Shown: positions 34,503 through 42,613 of the stretch, in pieces
Position numbering within the stretch: position 1 is the first letter of the stretch
Layout of the letters: each line of letters starts with the position of its first letter
DNA from: Myxococcales bacterium
GTDB taxonomy: Bacteria; Myxococcota_A; UBA9042
Direction: 5' to 3'
DNA length: 42,714 bases
NCBI GenBank assembly: GCA_009692465.1
Contig: SHZD01000027.1
Span: 1 to 42,714, forward strand
Translations under genes and position numbers: made by a program
Notes under the pieces: model-generated
Told to the model about the DNA's origin: nothing
The model's database searches: none
What the model saw: only the letters and a program-made list of their open reading frames with translations

Positions 34503-34633
34503 GAGCACGGACTCCTGCAAAGTAGCGCTGGGCTGCGCGCGGTTGGCGTACATAAGCGGGCGGCGCCGTCCATGTCAAGCGTTTCTGGGATCGACGGCGC
34601 GGCACGATTGGGCAGCCGCGTGGCCGCGAACCT

Positions 34634-34716
34634 AGACTCCACACACCAAGCACTTGCGACCTAACAAGCAAAGAGCCCCAGCAAAATCGGTTTGATTTTG
34701 CTGGGGCCCCGAGTCT
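34634..34716 (-). repeat. 83-bp core-family repeat, short copy
   Basis: Bounded by AGACTC (34634-34639) and GAGTCT (34711-34716), an inverted pair; CTAG lies at the left end (34632-34635). On the minus strand it reads hairpin, then TTTGCTTGTTAGGTCGCAAG, a shortened version of the family core. Confidence 0.55.
34675..34707 (-). terminator. Perfect 14-bp stem hairpin
   Basis: GCCCCAGCAAAATC pairs perfectly with GATTTTGCTGGGGC around a 5-base loop; on the minus strand TCTTTGC follows. The CAAAATC/GATTTTG top is shared with the hairpins at 14226 and 42568. It would terminate transcripts arriving from the Cys-rich lipoprotein gene upstream. Confidence 0.55.
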
Positions 34717-34752
34717 GTCGCCCTGCCTAAGCCAAACGCCCACGCACCCTAG

Positions 34753-34903
34753 AGAGCCGATCAACTAAGATTTGCTCGGCGTCTCAGTGCTTGCTTTGTG
34801 GGTCGCGAGCCTGCGGCACTTATTCAGTGGCCTGCGGGTTGGCGTCAGGCCGCTCCGTTTTGTTTGGCAATTCTTTGAGGTTCGGCGTGAATTGGTCGGG
34901 TCT
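34753..34903 (+). repeat. 151-bp MITE-like element, copy 1 (CTAG target duplication)
   Basis: CTAG stands on both sides (34749-34752 and 34904-34907). Ends AGAGCCGATCAA and TTGGTCGGGTCT are imperfect terminal inverted repeats. It contains GCTTGCTTTGTGGGTCGC, preceded by a partial hairpin GCCGA/TCGGC. It differs from the 38751 copy at only about five positions. Confidence 0.8.
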
Positions 34904-34947
34904 CTAGCGCTGCTCACCGACCGCCGACTCGCGGGCGGGCCGTCGGC

Positions 34948-37509
34948 TTACTTGCAGGCCGTCGGCGTGCACAACTTCTTGCCAGTCGGCTTGCCGGTCA
35001 GGCCTTTTTGGTCTTCGCACTTGCCGCCACCGTCGGTCTTGGCGCAGTCCGCGTCGGTTTCGCACGGCGGGGCGCAGCGGCCATTTTCGGCCTTGGTGTC
35101 GGTCCACGCGCACAAGTTGCCGGTAGCGCACTGGTAGTCGTAGGCGCACGGGATGCACGATTTCTTCTTGATGCACATCGGGGCTTTGGCAGCCATTTTG
35201 GTGTCCGCCCGCGGCAGGATCATCTTGGCGACGTCGCAGAACAGGCTGTCATTGCTGCCACAAACGGCATTGTCTTTGCACAACGCCGAGCAGTAGCCCT
35301 TGCCGGTGGTCGAATCGGGCATGCACAGACCCGAAGCGCACTCTTCGGGATCGCTTTGCGCGGGGTTGGGATTGCACAGTTCGCCGACTTTCTTGGTCGG
35401 CACCGGATCGGTAGCCGCATTCTTGAGGCTGCGGCAGCGGAAGTCTGTGGTCGCTGGCTTGTCCGGACCGGTGCCAATGCCGAGCGCTACGCATGCTTCG
35501 CCGGCTGCCGCGCATTTGAAATCGCTGCTGCAGTCTTGCAGGCTGGAATTGGCGGTGTCGGGCAGGCAAACGGGCAGGTAGAGATTGTCGAGCGGTTGAG
35601 CCGAGGCGTTGTGGCTCCAAAAGATCGAACTGCAATAGGCCTTGGCTTGCTGATTGTTGTAGCCAGTAAAGGTGATCGAAGGCGGGCAATCCGCCTTGCT
35701 GCTGCACAAATCCGTGCACCAACCGGGCGAAGTCTTGCCTGCGGCGTCCTGTTGGCCAAAGCACAAGCCAGACTTGCAGTTTTTGCCGTTCGACAGGCCG
35801 CATTGCGCGCCGACATCGCCAAAGCCAGCTTCGGGGGCGATGCACAGGCCGCCGATGGTGTACTTGCTTGCGCCAGTCTCGGTCCCGGCGTTGGGCAAAG
35901 GCAGTTCCCAGTGGCGGCAGAATTTCGCGGTCGCCTCGCCTTTGCAGTCGCCTTGACCCATGCAATCTTTGGTGGCACCGGGCATCGGCGTGCACACGGA
36001 AAGCGCGGTGTACACATCGTACTTCTTGTCTTGCGGGTCGCTGGTATCGAGCGGAATTTCGACGATGCCGCACTTCATGTTGGCGGCACACTGGGCGTTG
36101 GTCTTGCAGTGGTTGCCGCAAGTGCCATTTTGGCACCAGTACTTGTTCTCGCACGGCTTGAGGGTCACGTCGTCGTCGTTGGGGTAATCGTCGCAGGCCT
36201 CGCCTTTCTTGGCGGTATTGGGCGCCTTCTTGACGCACGACGATTCATCCCAACCGGGAAGCTTGATCTTGGTCGGGTCTTTGGGATCGGGGTCGCCTTC
36301 TTGATTATCAACGCCATTGTAGCCCGACAAGCAATAGTAATTCGGGTTGTTGCAGTCTTCGTCGAGGTAGCAGGGCTTGGGCAGGCACACGTTGACAGTG
36401 GGCTGGTCCTTGCCGAAGAACGCTTGATCTTTCTTGCACATCCACGCCGAGCAATCGGCGTCGTTGGCGCAACTCTTGCCGCCGCTGGCGCACTTGCCGG
36501 CCTGACAAGCGCCGGCCTCGGTGATGCAGTCGTTGTCGTCCTTGCAGAAGTCGGCGCAACCAATGCCCAAGCACAGATTATTCTTGCAAGTCGACAGCGG
36601 ACCGGCCTTGGGGTTGTTGTTGCAAATGTTGCCCAAGGTGGTGCCGGGCTTGCCGTCTACGTTCTTGTAGGCGGGGCCGCACACCGGGGCCAACTTGCCG
36701 CGAATTTGCTTGTAGCCGCATACTTCGCCGTTCTTGCAATCCGCATTGTTCTTGCACTGGATAAACGAAGTACCAGGAGTGCAAATGGCGACTTGTTGGG
36801 GATCGGAGGGGCTAAACAGGTTAACGCACTTGAAGTCTTTGCCAGCCGGGCCGTCGACAAAGTCGGAGCACTCCGAGACCGCTTCTGGATCTTCAATGCC
36901 GTCACCGTTGGCCACTTCGGCGCCGGTCGCGTTGTCTTTCTTGTCGGTCGCGATCTTGCAGAACTTACTGCACACGCCGAGGTAGCAACGACCGTCGGTG
37001 CATTGATCATTAAGGCATTGGCTATAGACCGATTTCTCTTGATCGCTAGCGTTGTTGCCGGGCACCACGCAATCCGCGTTGGGGCCGCACGATTCGCCAT
37101 TTTTCTTTAAGGCCTTGGCCGGCGCGGACTTGACGCAGGTGTTGACCGTCGCCGAACCGGTGGCGGCGTCACACTTTTCGCCGATCGGGCAGCCGCCACA
37201 CGAGCCGCTGCAGCCAGTGACGAAGCCACACTTGGCCTTTTTCTGTAGACAGCAAGCGGCGTTGCCGGTCGGGGCGGCATCGGCGGCGTCGGCGGGGGCA
37301 GCTGTGTCGCCCACGACTACATCGGTTTTGGCACCGGTGTCGAGCACAACCACATCGGCTTTGCCGCCGGCTGAATCGACTGCATCGGCGGTGCCGGCGC
37401 CAGAGCTTGACCCACCGCCACTGGAGCTAGCAGTACAGGCGCCGAAGGCGAGCGAACAAGCGACCGCGAACACCGCGCGCGCCGAAACGAAAGAAAGACG
37501 CATTTTCAT
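34948..37509 (-). CDS. Very large Cys-rich lipoprotein
   Basis: About 853 residues from the ATG at 37509 (GGAG upstream). The signal ends AFGAC (~26), a good lipobox, then Ser/Gly and an Asp/Ala/Val-rich linker (~30-85). The remainder has many Cys in repeated C-x-C-style units of the kind seen in surface Cys-rich proteins of Myxococcota: CLNDQCTDGRCYLGVCSKFC, CKNNADCKNGEVCG, CADFCKDDNDC, CKTNAQCAANMKCG, CVPLGIG-type spacers and a C-terminal CQ/CA cluster (CETDADCAKTDGGGKCED). No catalytic motif is recognisable and no transmembrane helix follows the lipobox. Likely surface-exposed and disulphide-rich. A 14-bp tandem array lies ~95 bp upstream of its start. Confidence 0.75.
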   Translation of the reverse strand: MKMRLSFVSARAVFAVACSLAFGACTASSSGGGSSSGAGTADAVDSAGGKADVVVLDTGAKTDVVVGDTAAPADAADAAPTGNAACCLQKKAKCGFVTGCSGSCGGCPIGEKCDAATGSATVNTCVKSAPAKALKKNGESCGPNADCVVPGNNASDQEKSVYSQCLNDQCTDGRCYLGVCSKFCKIATDKKDNATGAEVANGDGIEDPEAVSECSDFVDGPAGKDFKCVNLFSPSDPQQVAICTPGTSFIQCKNNADCKNGEVCGYKQIRGKLAPVCGPAYKNVDGKPGTTLGNICNNNPKAGPLSTCKNNLCLGIGCADFCKDDNDCITEAGACQAGKCASGGKSCANDADCSAWMCKKDQAFFGKDQPTVNVCLPKPCYLDEDCNNPNYYCLSGYNGVDNQEGDPDPKDPTKIKLPGWDESSCVKKAPNTAKKGEACDDYPNDDDVTLKPCENKYWCQNGTCGNHCKTNAQCAANMKCGIVEIPLDTSDPQDKKYDVYTALSVCTPMPGATKDCMGQGDCKGEATAKFCRHWELPLPNAGTETGASKYTIGGLCIAPEAGFGDVGAQCGLSNGKNCKSGLCFGQQDAAGKTSPGWCTDLCSSKADCPPSITFTGYNNQQAKAYCSSIFWSHNASAQPLDNLYLPVCLPDTANSSLQDCSSDFKCAAAGEACVALGIGTGPDKPATTDFRCRSLKNAATDPVPTKKVGELCNPNPAQSDPEECASGLCMPDSTTGKGYCSALCKDNAVCGSNDSLFCDVAKMILPRADTKMAAKAPMCIKKKSCIPCAYDYQCATGNLCAWTDTKAENGRCAPPCETDADCAKTDGGGKCEDQKGLTGKPTGKKLCTPTACK

Positions 37510-37834
37510 GAAGTTAAACTCCGAATGGTGGCCGAGGGTCAAAGGGATGGTCGCGGCGACGGTGGGGCGCGGTGGTTGCGCTGCAGGCTCGATGAAGGAT
37601 GTCGCGGGTCACTTGCCGCGGGTCACTTGCCGCGGGTCACTTGTCGCGGGTCACTTGTCGCGGGTCACTTGCCGCGGGTCACTTGCCGCGGGTCACTTGC
37701 CGCGGTTGGTAACCGTCGCGTTTGGCAGGGCCAGGGTCCGCGAAAAGCCGGAAGAGTGTAGAGCAAGTCAATCGCAGGCGTCAAGCAAAAAAGACTGCCG
37801 ACCCATGGCAAGTCGGGGCGCAAGGCTGCTGGGA
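37510..37834. other. Region upstream of Cys-rich lipoprotein, with tandem array
   Basis: 325 bp between panC's 3' end and the lipoprotein start; it holds the 14-bp repeats at 37605-37702. The lipoprotein promoter must be here. There is no coding sequence I can support. Confidence 0.5.
37605..37702. repeat. Seven 14-bp tandem repeats (GGGTCACTTGCCGC)
   Basis: Seven consecutive 14-bp units of GGGTCACTTGYCGC; units 3 and 4 have T instead of C at one position. There are no spacers, so it is not CRISPR. It is placed 96-193 bases upstream of the lipoprotein ATG, suitable for multiple regulator binding sites or a slippage-prone region. The function is unknown. Confidence 0.9.
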
Positions 37835-38722
37835 CTAGCTCGTTAGCACCGGCAGGTCGACTCGCGGATCTAGTGGCCAATTATCCAGCAATTTCGGGGT
37901 TCCGAACCAGGCCGCGACCAGCGCGCGCGCCGGACGATCGAGGCGATCCACAGGTTCCAGAGTTGCCGCATCGACAATGCACGCGTAATCGATGCGCCCA
38001 CCCGCGGCGGTGATTCGACCGGCAAGGTGGGCGGCCAACGGAGCCGTTTCGACGCCGCCCCGCCCGGCCAATTGGCTGATTTCTTGTAAGCTTTGCACGA
38101 TTGCCACAGCTCGCGCGCGCTCGTCGGCACTCAAGAAGGCGTTGCGCGACGACAAAGCCAAACCATCGGCTTCACGCACGATCGGCGCGCCGATAATTCG
38201 GGTCGGATGATGCAGGTCCGTGGCCATTTGACGTATAATTTGAAGCTGCTGCCAATCTTTTTCGCCAAACACCGCAACATCCGCCTGCGCCAGATTGAGC
38301 AACTTGAGGACCACCGTAGCGACGCCGGCAAAGTGGCCTGGCCGACTGTGGCCGTCCCAGCGGGCCTGCAGTTTTTCGACGGCAACGCTGGTCTGGAAGT
38401 CGGCTGGGTACATTTCGGCCGCCGAGGGCGCAAATACGAGCGCGGCCCCAGCGTTGGCGCATTTGGCACAGTCGCCGCTCAACTGCCGGGGATACTTGGC
38501 CAAATCTTCACGCGGGCCAAATTGCAATGGGTTGACAAAAATCGTCACCGCGACGGCATCGGCTTGGCGCCCGCCCTCGGTGATCAGCGCCAAATGGCCG
38601 GCGTGCAGGGCCCCCATTGTCGGCACCAGTGCCAGCGATCGCCCAGTGGCGCGCCAAGACTGCTGCCAGATCACAAACTGAGCCACAGTGCGGGCAACCA
38701 GCACGCCCTCAATGGTTTCCAT
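37835..38722 (-). CDS. panC: Pantothenate synthetase PanC
   Basis: A 295-residue enzyme joining pantoate and beta-alanine (ATP-dependent) to pantothenate in coenzyme A synthesis. VPTMGALHAGHLALI (~34-48) contains the HIGH-like HAGH. DADAVAVTIFVNPLQFGP-type segments follow (VTIFVNPLQFG, ~59-69), then the ATP-site VFGEKDWQQLQI, the pantoate-site GAPIVREADGLALSSRN and the closing helices. Length is normal. The ATG at 38722 is used. It is downstream of panB on the same strand; a 151-bp element lies in the 177-bp gap, so co-transcription is possible only by read-through, or panC has its own promoter in the gap. Confidence 0.96.
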   Translation of the reverse strand: METIEGVLVARTVAQFVIWQQSWRATGRSLALVPTMGALHAGHLALITEGGRQADAVAVTIFVNPLQFGPREDLAKYPRQLSGDCAKCANAGAALVFAPSAAEMYPADFQTSVAVEKLQARWDGHSRPGHFAGVATVVLKLLNLAQADVAVFGEKDWQQLQIIRQMATDLHHPTRIIGAPIVREADGLALSSRNAFLSADERARAVAIVQSLQEISQLAGRGGVETAPLAAHLAGRITAAGGRIDYACIVDAATLEPVDRLDRPARALVAAWFGTPKLLDNWPLDPRVDLPVLTS

Positions 38723-38750
38723 AGTTTCCCCGATCAGGCGGTGGGTCTAG

Positions 38751-38901
38751 AGAGCCGATCAAATCAGATTTGCTCGGCGTCTCAGTGCTTGCTTTGTGGG
38801 TCGCGAGCCTGCGGCACTTATTCAGTGGCCTGCGGGTTGGCGTCAGGCCGCTGCGTTTTGTTTGGGAATTCTTTGAGGTTCGGCGTTAATTGGTCGGGTC
38901 T
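38751..38901 (+). repeat. 151-bp MITE-like element, copy 2 (between panB and panC)
   Basis: CTAG precedes it (38747-38750). Terminal inverted repeats AGAGCCGATCAA and TTGGTCGGGTCT. It carries GCCGA/TCGGC with AAATC/GATTT as a hairpin at its left end and the core GCTTGCTTTGTGGGTCGC. The right end forms part of the panB TAG stop (38900-38902); the expected right CTAG is missing two bases. Confidence 0.8.
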
Positions 38902-39799
38902 AGCCGTGGGCTTGGCGCTTGACTGCCGCCACCGGTGTCGGGTCGTTATACGTGTGCTCGGGCGCGGGAAACTCGCCAGCCTGCACCTCGGCCTTGTAGT
39001 GCCCAAGGGCCGCGACAATCGCCTCGCCTATCTGGGCAAAATGCTTGACAAACTTTGGCTTGAACTGGGGATTTAGCCCGAGCATGTCGTACAACACCAA
39101 GATCTGGCCGTCGCAACCGGCACCTGCGCCAATGCCGATTGTCGCAATGGTAAGCGCGGCGCTGAGTTCTTGGGCCAACGCGGCCGGAATCGCCTCCACG
39201 ACCAGCGCGTAACAGCCAGCGGCTTGCAAGGCCTGCGCCGACTGCAGCAAGCGCTTGCGTTGGCGATCACCGCGACCCTGCACCCGATTGCCGCCCAAGG
39301 CGTGAACCGACTGCGGGGTCAGGCCGATGTGGCCCATGACCGGAATACCAGCGGCAACCAGTGCTTCGACAATGGGCACCACTTCAAGCCCGCCTTCGAG
39401 TTTGACAGCGTGGGCATGGCCTTGGGCCAACATCCGGCCGGCGTTTTGCAGGGCAACGTCGACATTGCGGTAGCTCATGAACGGCATGTCGGCGACCAAG
39501 TGGGCCCGCTGCAGCCCACGCGCCACGGCCGCGCAGTGGTAGACGATGTGGTCGACGGTCACCTGTAAAGTCGTTTCTTGACCCTGAATCACGTTGCCGA
39601 GCGAGTCGCCCACCAACACCACGTCGATCGCGGCGCTGTCAACCAAGCGCGCAAACGTAGCGTCGTAGCACGTCACCGCCGTGATGCGCTGGCGCTTGTG
39701 CTTGAGTTCGGTGAGGTGGTGAATGCGAATGCGAGCTGGCCCAGAATCGACGGCGTACAGCCCGCGCGGAGGCACCGCAACGGTAGAATTTTCTTGCAT
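38900..39799 (-). CDS. panB: 3-methyl-2-oxobutanoate hydroxymethyltransferase PanB
   Basis: A 299-residue enzyme that hydroxymethylates alpha-ketoisovalerate with methylene-tetrahydrofolate to ketopantoate, the first pantothenate-specific step. Diagnostic segments are ITAVTCYDATFARLVDSA (~38-55), VLVGDSLGNVIQGQ (metal Asp), MPFMSYR, KLEGG, PVMGHIGLTPQSVHALGG, VVEAIPAALA and DGQILVLYDMLG. Complete; somewhat longer at both ends than E. coli PanB (264). The ATG at 39799 has GGAGG nine bases upstream. The stop codon is created at the junction with a repeat element, so the last residues may be changed from an ancestral end. No panD or panE is nearby. Confidence 0.96.
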   Translation of the reverse strand: MQENSTVAVPPRGLYAVDSGPARIRIHHLTELKHKRQRITAVTCYDATFARLVDSAAIDVVLVGDSLGNVIQGQETTLQVTVDHIVYHCAAVARGLQRAHLVADMPFMSYRNVDVALQNAGRMLAQGHAHAVKLEGGLEVVPIVEALVAAGIPVMGHIGLTPQSVHALGGNRVQGRGDRQRKRLLQSAQALQAAGCYALVVEAIPAALAQELSAALTIATIGIGAGAGCDGQILVLYDMLGLNPQFKPKFVKHFAQIGEAIVAALGHYKAEVQAGEFPAPEHTYNDPTPVAAVKRQAHG

Positions 39800-39955
39800 G
39801 TCGGTGGCCTCCGCAGTCCGTGATGGACTAAATGGTAGACCCCTCAGCGGTCAATGTAGCGGCCGCAATGGCGGCATGCAAGCAGCGATGTCGGCGGCGC
39901 TTCCCCGCGTGGAATCTCGGTCGTCAATTTGGGTTGCCCGTCGGCTGCGACGCAA

Positions 39956-41452
39956 TCAACGCATATTGATCAACACCGTTTTTTCGTGGGTAAAATGCGT
40001 CAACATCGCGCTCAGTGATGCTTCCTTGCCCAGACCCGATTGTTTGATTCCACCGTAGGCCAGCGCGGCCTGAACGACCAGATTTTGATTCACTTGCACG
40101 AAACCGGCCTCCAGGCGGTGGACGGCATCGAGGGCGCGCCGCACGTCGCGGGTCCAAACGGTGGCTGCCAAGCCGTAATCGCTCGCATTGGCGATGGCGA
40201 TCGCCTCCTCGTAGGTGTCAAACGGAATCACCGCCGTCACCGGGCCAAATATCTCCTCGCAAATCACCGGGCTGTCGCGGGGAAGTCCTGTGAAAATAAC
40301 CGGTTGGATAAACAAGCCTTCAGCAAAGCGCGGATCAGTCGGCAGTTGCGAACAGCGGTGAGCGGTCGCTCCTGGGGTCGCCTCACCGATCGCGATGTAG
40401 CGCTGCACGGTGGCGAACTGCTGGGGCGAAATCACCGTGCCAATATCGGTAGTTTCATCGAACGGATCGCCCATCTTGAGTTGATCGACCCGCGCCTTAA
40501 CCCCGGCGACAAAGCGATCGTGAAGACTGCGGTGAACCAACATCCGACTCGCCGCAGTGCACGACTGGCCTTGGCGGGTAAAGCGCATCGACGTCAGCGC
40601 TCCGGCGATGGCCTGATCGAGATCGGCATCTTCCAGAACGATCATCGGCGATTTGCCGCCCAACTCCAGCGTAACGGGGATCAACTTGCGGGCCGCCGCC
40701 ATCGCCACCGATTTGCCGGCCGCCACCGAGCCGGTCAAGGTCACTTTGCCCACCAGCGGGTGTTCAGCCAGCGGCGCTCCGCAATTGGGCCCATCGCCAC
40801 AAATGACGTTGAACACCCCGGCCGGCAACAGCGCGTTCATGATCTGCGCCACCCGCAGCGAGGCAAACGGCGCTTCTTCGGCGGTCTTGACCACCACCGC
40901 GTTGCCAGCCACCAAAGCCGGCGCGACTTTGAGCGCCATCAGCAGCAGGGGCACATTCCATGCCACGATGGCGCCGACCACCCCGATCGGTTGCCGCAAG
41001 GTGAACACCAGCATGTCGGGGTGAAACGGGATGGTTTCTCCTTTGATCTCACTGCCTAAACCGCCAAAAAACGTATAGATGTCGGCATGAACCGCGGCTT
41101 CCACCCGACTTTCGGTGCGCAGGGCCTTGCCGGTTTCCAGCGTGATCAGCAGGGCAAGTTCTTCGGCGTGGTGTTCGAGTTGCCGCGCGCACTGCATGAC
41201 CAGCTTGCCGCGCTGGCGGGCCGGCACTTTGGCCCACGCCGCTTGCGCACTGTGCGCGGCCTGAACGGCGCGGTGGACGTCGGCGGCATCGCCATCGGCG
41301 GCCTGGCCGATCGGCGCCCGCGTTGCAGGGTGGGCCACCGTAAAGGTGTTCCCAGACAGCGGCGGCACCAATTGACCGTTGATCAAATGTTGTCCGCTAA
41401 GAGCGAGGGCTAAACGATGCGGATCGAGATCGATAGTCAGGTCCAAAGCCAT
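39956..41452 (-). CDS. NAD(P)-dependent aldehyde dehydrogenase
   Basis: A 498-residue aldehyde dehydrogenase superfamily member. The general base Glu263 lies in VTLELGGKSPMIV and the nucleophile Cys298 in QGQSCTAASRM, with the normal 35-residue spacing. Also typical are VGAIVAWNVPLLLMALKVAP (cofactor loop), GSVAAGKSVAM and EEIFGPVTAVIPF near the C-terminus. The ATG at 41452 is used; a longer reading would start in the upstream repeat. Substrate cannot be fixed: betaine-, phenylacetaldehyde- and generic classes share this pattern. It is immediately upstream of panB (156 bp gap) on the same strand; no clear terminator lies between them. Confidence 0.92.
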   Translation of the reverse strand: MALDLTIDLDPHRLALALSGQHLINGQLVPPLSGNTFTVAHPATRAPIGQAADGDAADVHRAVQAAHSAQAAWAKVPARQRGKLVMQCARQLEHHAEELALLITLETGKALRTESRVEAAVHADIYTFFGGLGSEIKGETIPFHPDMLVFTLRQPIGVVGAIVAWNVPLLLMALKVAPALVAGNAVVVKTAEEAPFASLRVAQIMNALLPAGVFNVICGDGPNCGAPLAEHPLVGKVTLTGSVAAGKSVAMAAARKLIPVTLELGGKSPMIVLEDADLDQAIAGALTSMRFTRQGQSCTAASRMLVHRSLHDRFVAGVKARVDQLKMGDPFDETTDIGTVISPQQFATVQRYIAIGEATPGATAHRCSQLPTDPRFAEGLFIQPVIFTGLPRDSPVICEEIFGPVTAVIPFDTYEEAIAIANASDYGLAATVWTRDVRRALDAVHRLEAGFVQVNQNLVVQAALAYGGIKQSGLGKEASLSAMLTHFTHEKTVLINMR

Positions 41453-41532
41453 GTTCGAGTCCACCAGCCCCGGTAGTGGGGCGCGACGATGGTAAGTAGG
41501 CCGATTCGCGTTGGCAACCGAAGGCAGACCCA

Positions 41533-41580
41533 CCCAAATTCACCACCCAAATTCACCACCCAAATTCACCACCCAAATTC
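41533..41580. repeat. 13-bp tandem repeats next to family-B copy
   Basis: Unit CCCAAATTCACCA, three full copies plus a partial fourth, abutting the left end of the 41582 repeat. The other two family-B copies have single AATTC/ATTCC motifs in the same place. Confidence 0.85.
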
Positions 41581-41581
41581 G

Positions 41582-41709
41582 CCGCGGCCCCCGATTTGGG
41601 ATGCAGATCAAGGAGCAAGGAGCTTTTCTGTCAGGGGCGTACTCTCGTACGTCCCTGACAGAAAAGTGACGCAGTGACGCCCAGATGCGCCCAAAGCGGG
41701 GGATCGCGG
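41582..41709. repeat. Palindromic ~128-bp repeat family, copy C
   Basis: Left end CCGCGGCCCCCGATTTGGG, right end CCCAAAGCGGGGGATCGCGG. Its centre is a long perfect stem, TTTTCTGTCAGGG pairing with CCCTGACAGAAAA and continuing through GTAC/GTAC to the loop TCTC, about 19 bp in all. The outer parts match the 24481 copy, while the central hairpin sequence is different but the hairpin is retained. Confidence 0.8.
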
Positions 41710-41930
41710 CCCAGCCGTGGCCTTGACAGTGGCGTGCTGGCGGCTATTTTCGCCGCCCGTTGGCGGACCCGTTTGGGTCGGAGTGCCGACAGTTGCGCCT
41801 TTGGCCGCCATGGTGGCCAGTCTGCGCGCATCCGCGTAGGATACGTTGGCTAGCTTGCCGGTGGCCCCCCAGCCGCGAGCGAGGCTGCCTTTGCGGGTTG
41901 GCCGGTGCCCGCAGTTGCGGCCGCGGCTAG

Positions 41931-41995
41931 CTGCAACCTAGTGCTGCAACCTAGTGCTGCAACCTAGTGTTGCGAGCTAGTGTTGCGAGCTGGTG
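41931..41995. repeat. Five 13-bp tandem repeats upstream of dksA-like gene
   Basis: CTGCAACCTAGTG three times, then TTGCGAGCTAGTG and TTGCGAGCTGGTG. Same 13-bp phase throughout. Ends about 140 bases before the DksA/TraR-like start. Confidence 0.88.
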
Positions 41996-42136
41996 TTTTG
42001 ACTGGATAGCGTCAGGCAACGCCCTGCCGAATGTGCCCGCGGGCAGCGTTAGCGAAAAGCTGAGGTTCAATCTTTAGTTACCCATTTTCAGTCGCGATTA
42101 TCGACTCTTGGGACCACGCTCGCGAAGGAGGACCCT

Positions 42137-42562
42137 ATGGCCGTCAACGATACCTTAGAGCCAATCGAACTGACCGAAGGTGAATTGCATCAGCAGCGTC
42201 TGGTTTTGCTGGACAAGCGCGAACGCATTGCTGGCCTGATGCGCAGTGCGGAGCAGAATTCCGACCCCGACGAACTGCGGGTGGCTGACGAAATGGACTT
42301 GTCCAGTGTCGGCTACGATCAGGCGTTTGAGTACCGCTTGCGCGACCGCGATGCCACTTTGATCAAGAAAATTGAAAAGGCGATTCGGCGCATTGATGCC
42401 GGCGAGTACAACTACTGCGAAGAGTGCGAGTCGATTATTGGCGCCCAGCGCTTGATCGCGAGGCCAGAAACGGATCTGTGTATCCAGTGCAAGGAAAAGC
42501 AGGAGCACGTCGAGAAAATGTACGAAAAGCGCCGCCAACGCATGACCTCGTTTGAGGCTTAG
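42137..42562 (+). CDS. DksA/TraR-family zinc-finger transcription regulator
   Basis: A 141-residue protein with a strong ribosome-binding site (AAGGAGG). Residues ~15-85 form the coiled coil, which ends ATLIKKIEKAIRRIDAGEY; the C-terminal zinc finger uses Cys94, Cys97, Cys115 and Cys118 (YCEECESIIGAQRL then LCIQCKEK). The family enters the RNA polymerase secondary channel, with ppGpp, to alter promoter choice. Length is near DksA (151). The coiled-coil tip acidic pair expected for DksA is not clearly aligned (DPDELRVADEMD), so a DksA-like rather than orthologous role is safest. Hairpin and tandem core repeats follow directly. Confidence 0.9.
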   Translation: MAVNDTLEPIELTEGELHQQRLVLLDKRERIAGLMRSAEQNSDPDELRVADEMDLSSVGYDQAFEYRLRDRDATLIKKIEKAIRRIDAGEYNYCEECESIIGAQRLIARPETDLCIQCKEKQEHVEKMYEKRRQRMTSFEA

Positions 42563-42567
42563 GTCGC

Positions 42568-42594
42568 GGCCAAAATCCAAGCGATTTTGCTGGC
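42568..42594 (+). terminator. Hairpin just 3' of DksA-like gene
   Basis: GCCAAAATC and GATTTTGCTGGC pair with a small bulge around the loop CAAGC. It shares the CAAAATC/GATTTTG top with the hairpins at 14226 and 34675 and begins 5 bases after the stop codon. Confidence 0.5.
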
Positions 42595-42613
42595 GCCCGC
42601 GGGCTGGCTTGGC

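Larger units (their letters stand above)
34503..34947. other. Intergenic region with two core-family repeats
   Basis: 445 bp between the TerB/DUF697-like gene and the Cys-rich lipoprotein. It carries the 83-bp repeat (34634-34716) with its perfect 14-bp stem, and the 151-bp CTAG-flanked element (34753-34903). I see no gene; the promoter for the TerB/DUF697-like gene should lie within ~34503-34630. Confidence 0.5.
41453..42136. other. Intergenic region with tandem arrays and family-B repeat
   Basis: 684 bp between divergent aldehyde dehydrogenase and DksA-like genes. It contains four 13-bp CCCAAATTCACCA units (41533-41580), a family-B repeat (41582-41709), and five 13-bp CTGCAACCTAGTG-type units (41931-41995). 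Promoters for both genes must be here; none is obvious. Small open frames crossing the repeats are not supported. Confidence 0.6.

Noticed and set aside
35008-37110. 700-residue open frame on the plus strand opposite the Cys-rich lipoprotein
   Set aside because: Ala/Val/Gly-rich composition with no family motif; it mirrors the codon pattern of the real minus-strand gene, which has a lipobox and ordered Cys repeats.
37605-37702. CRISPR array
   Set aside because: The 14-bp units abut directly with no spacers, and no cas gene is present.
41440-41480. tRNA-like T-loop (GTTCGAGTC) at the aldehyde dehydrogenase start
   Set aside because: The flanking bases cannot form a five-bp T-stem, and no acceptor or anticodon arms are found.
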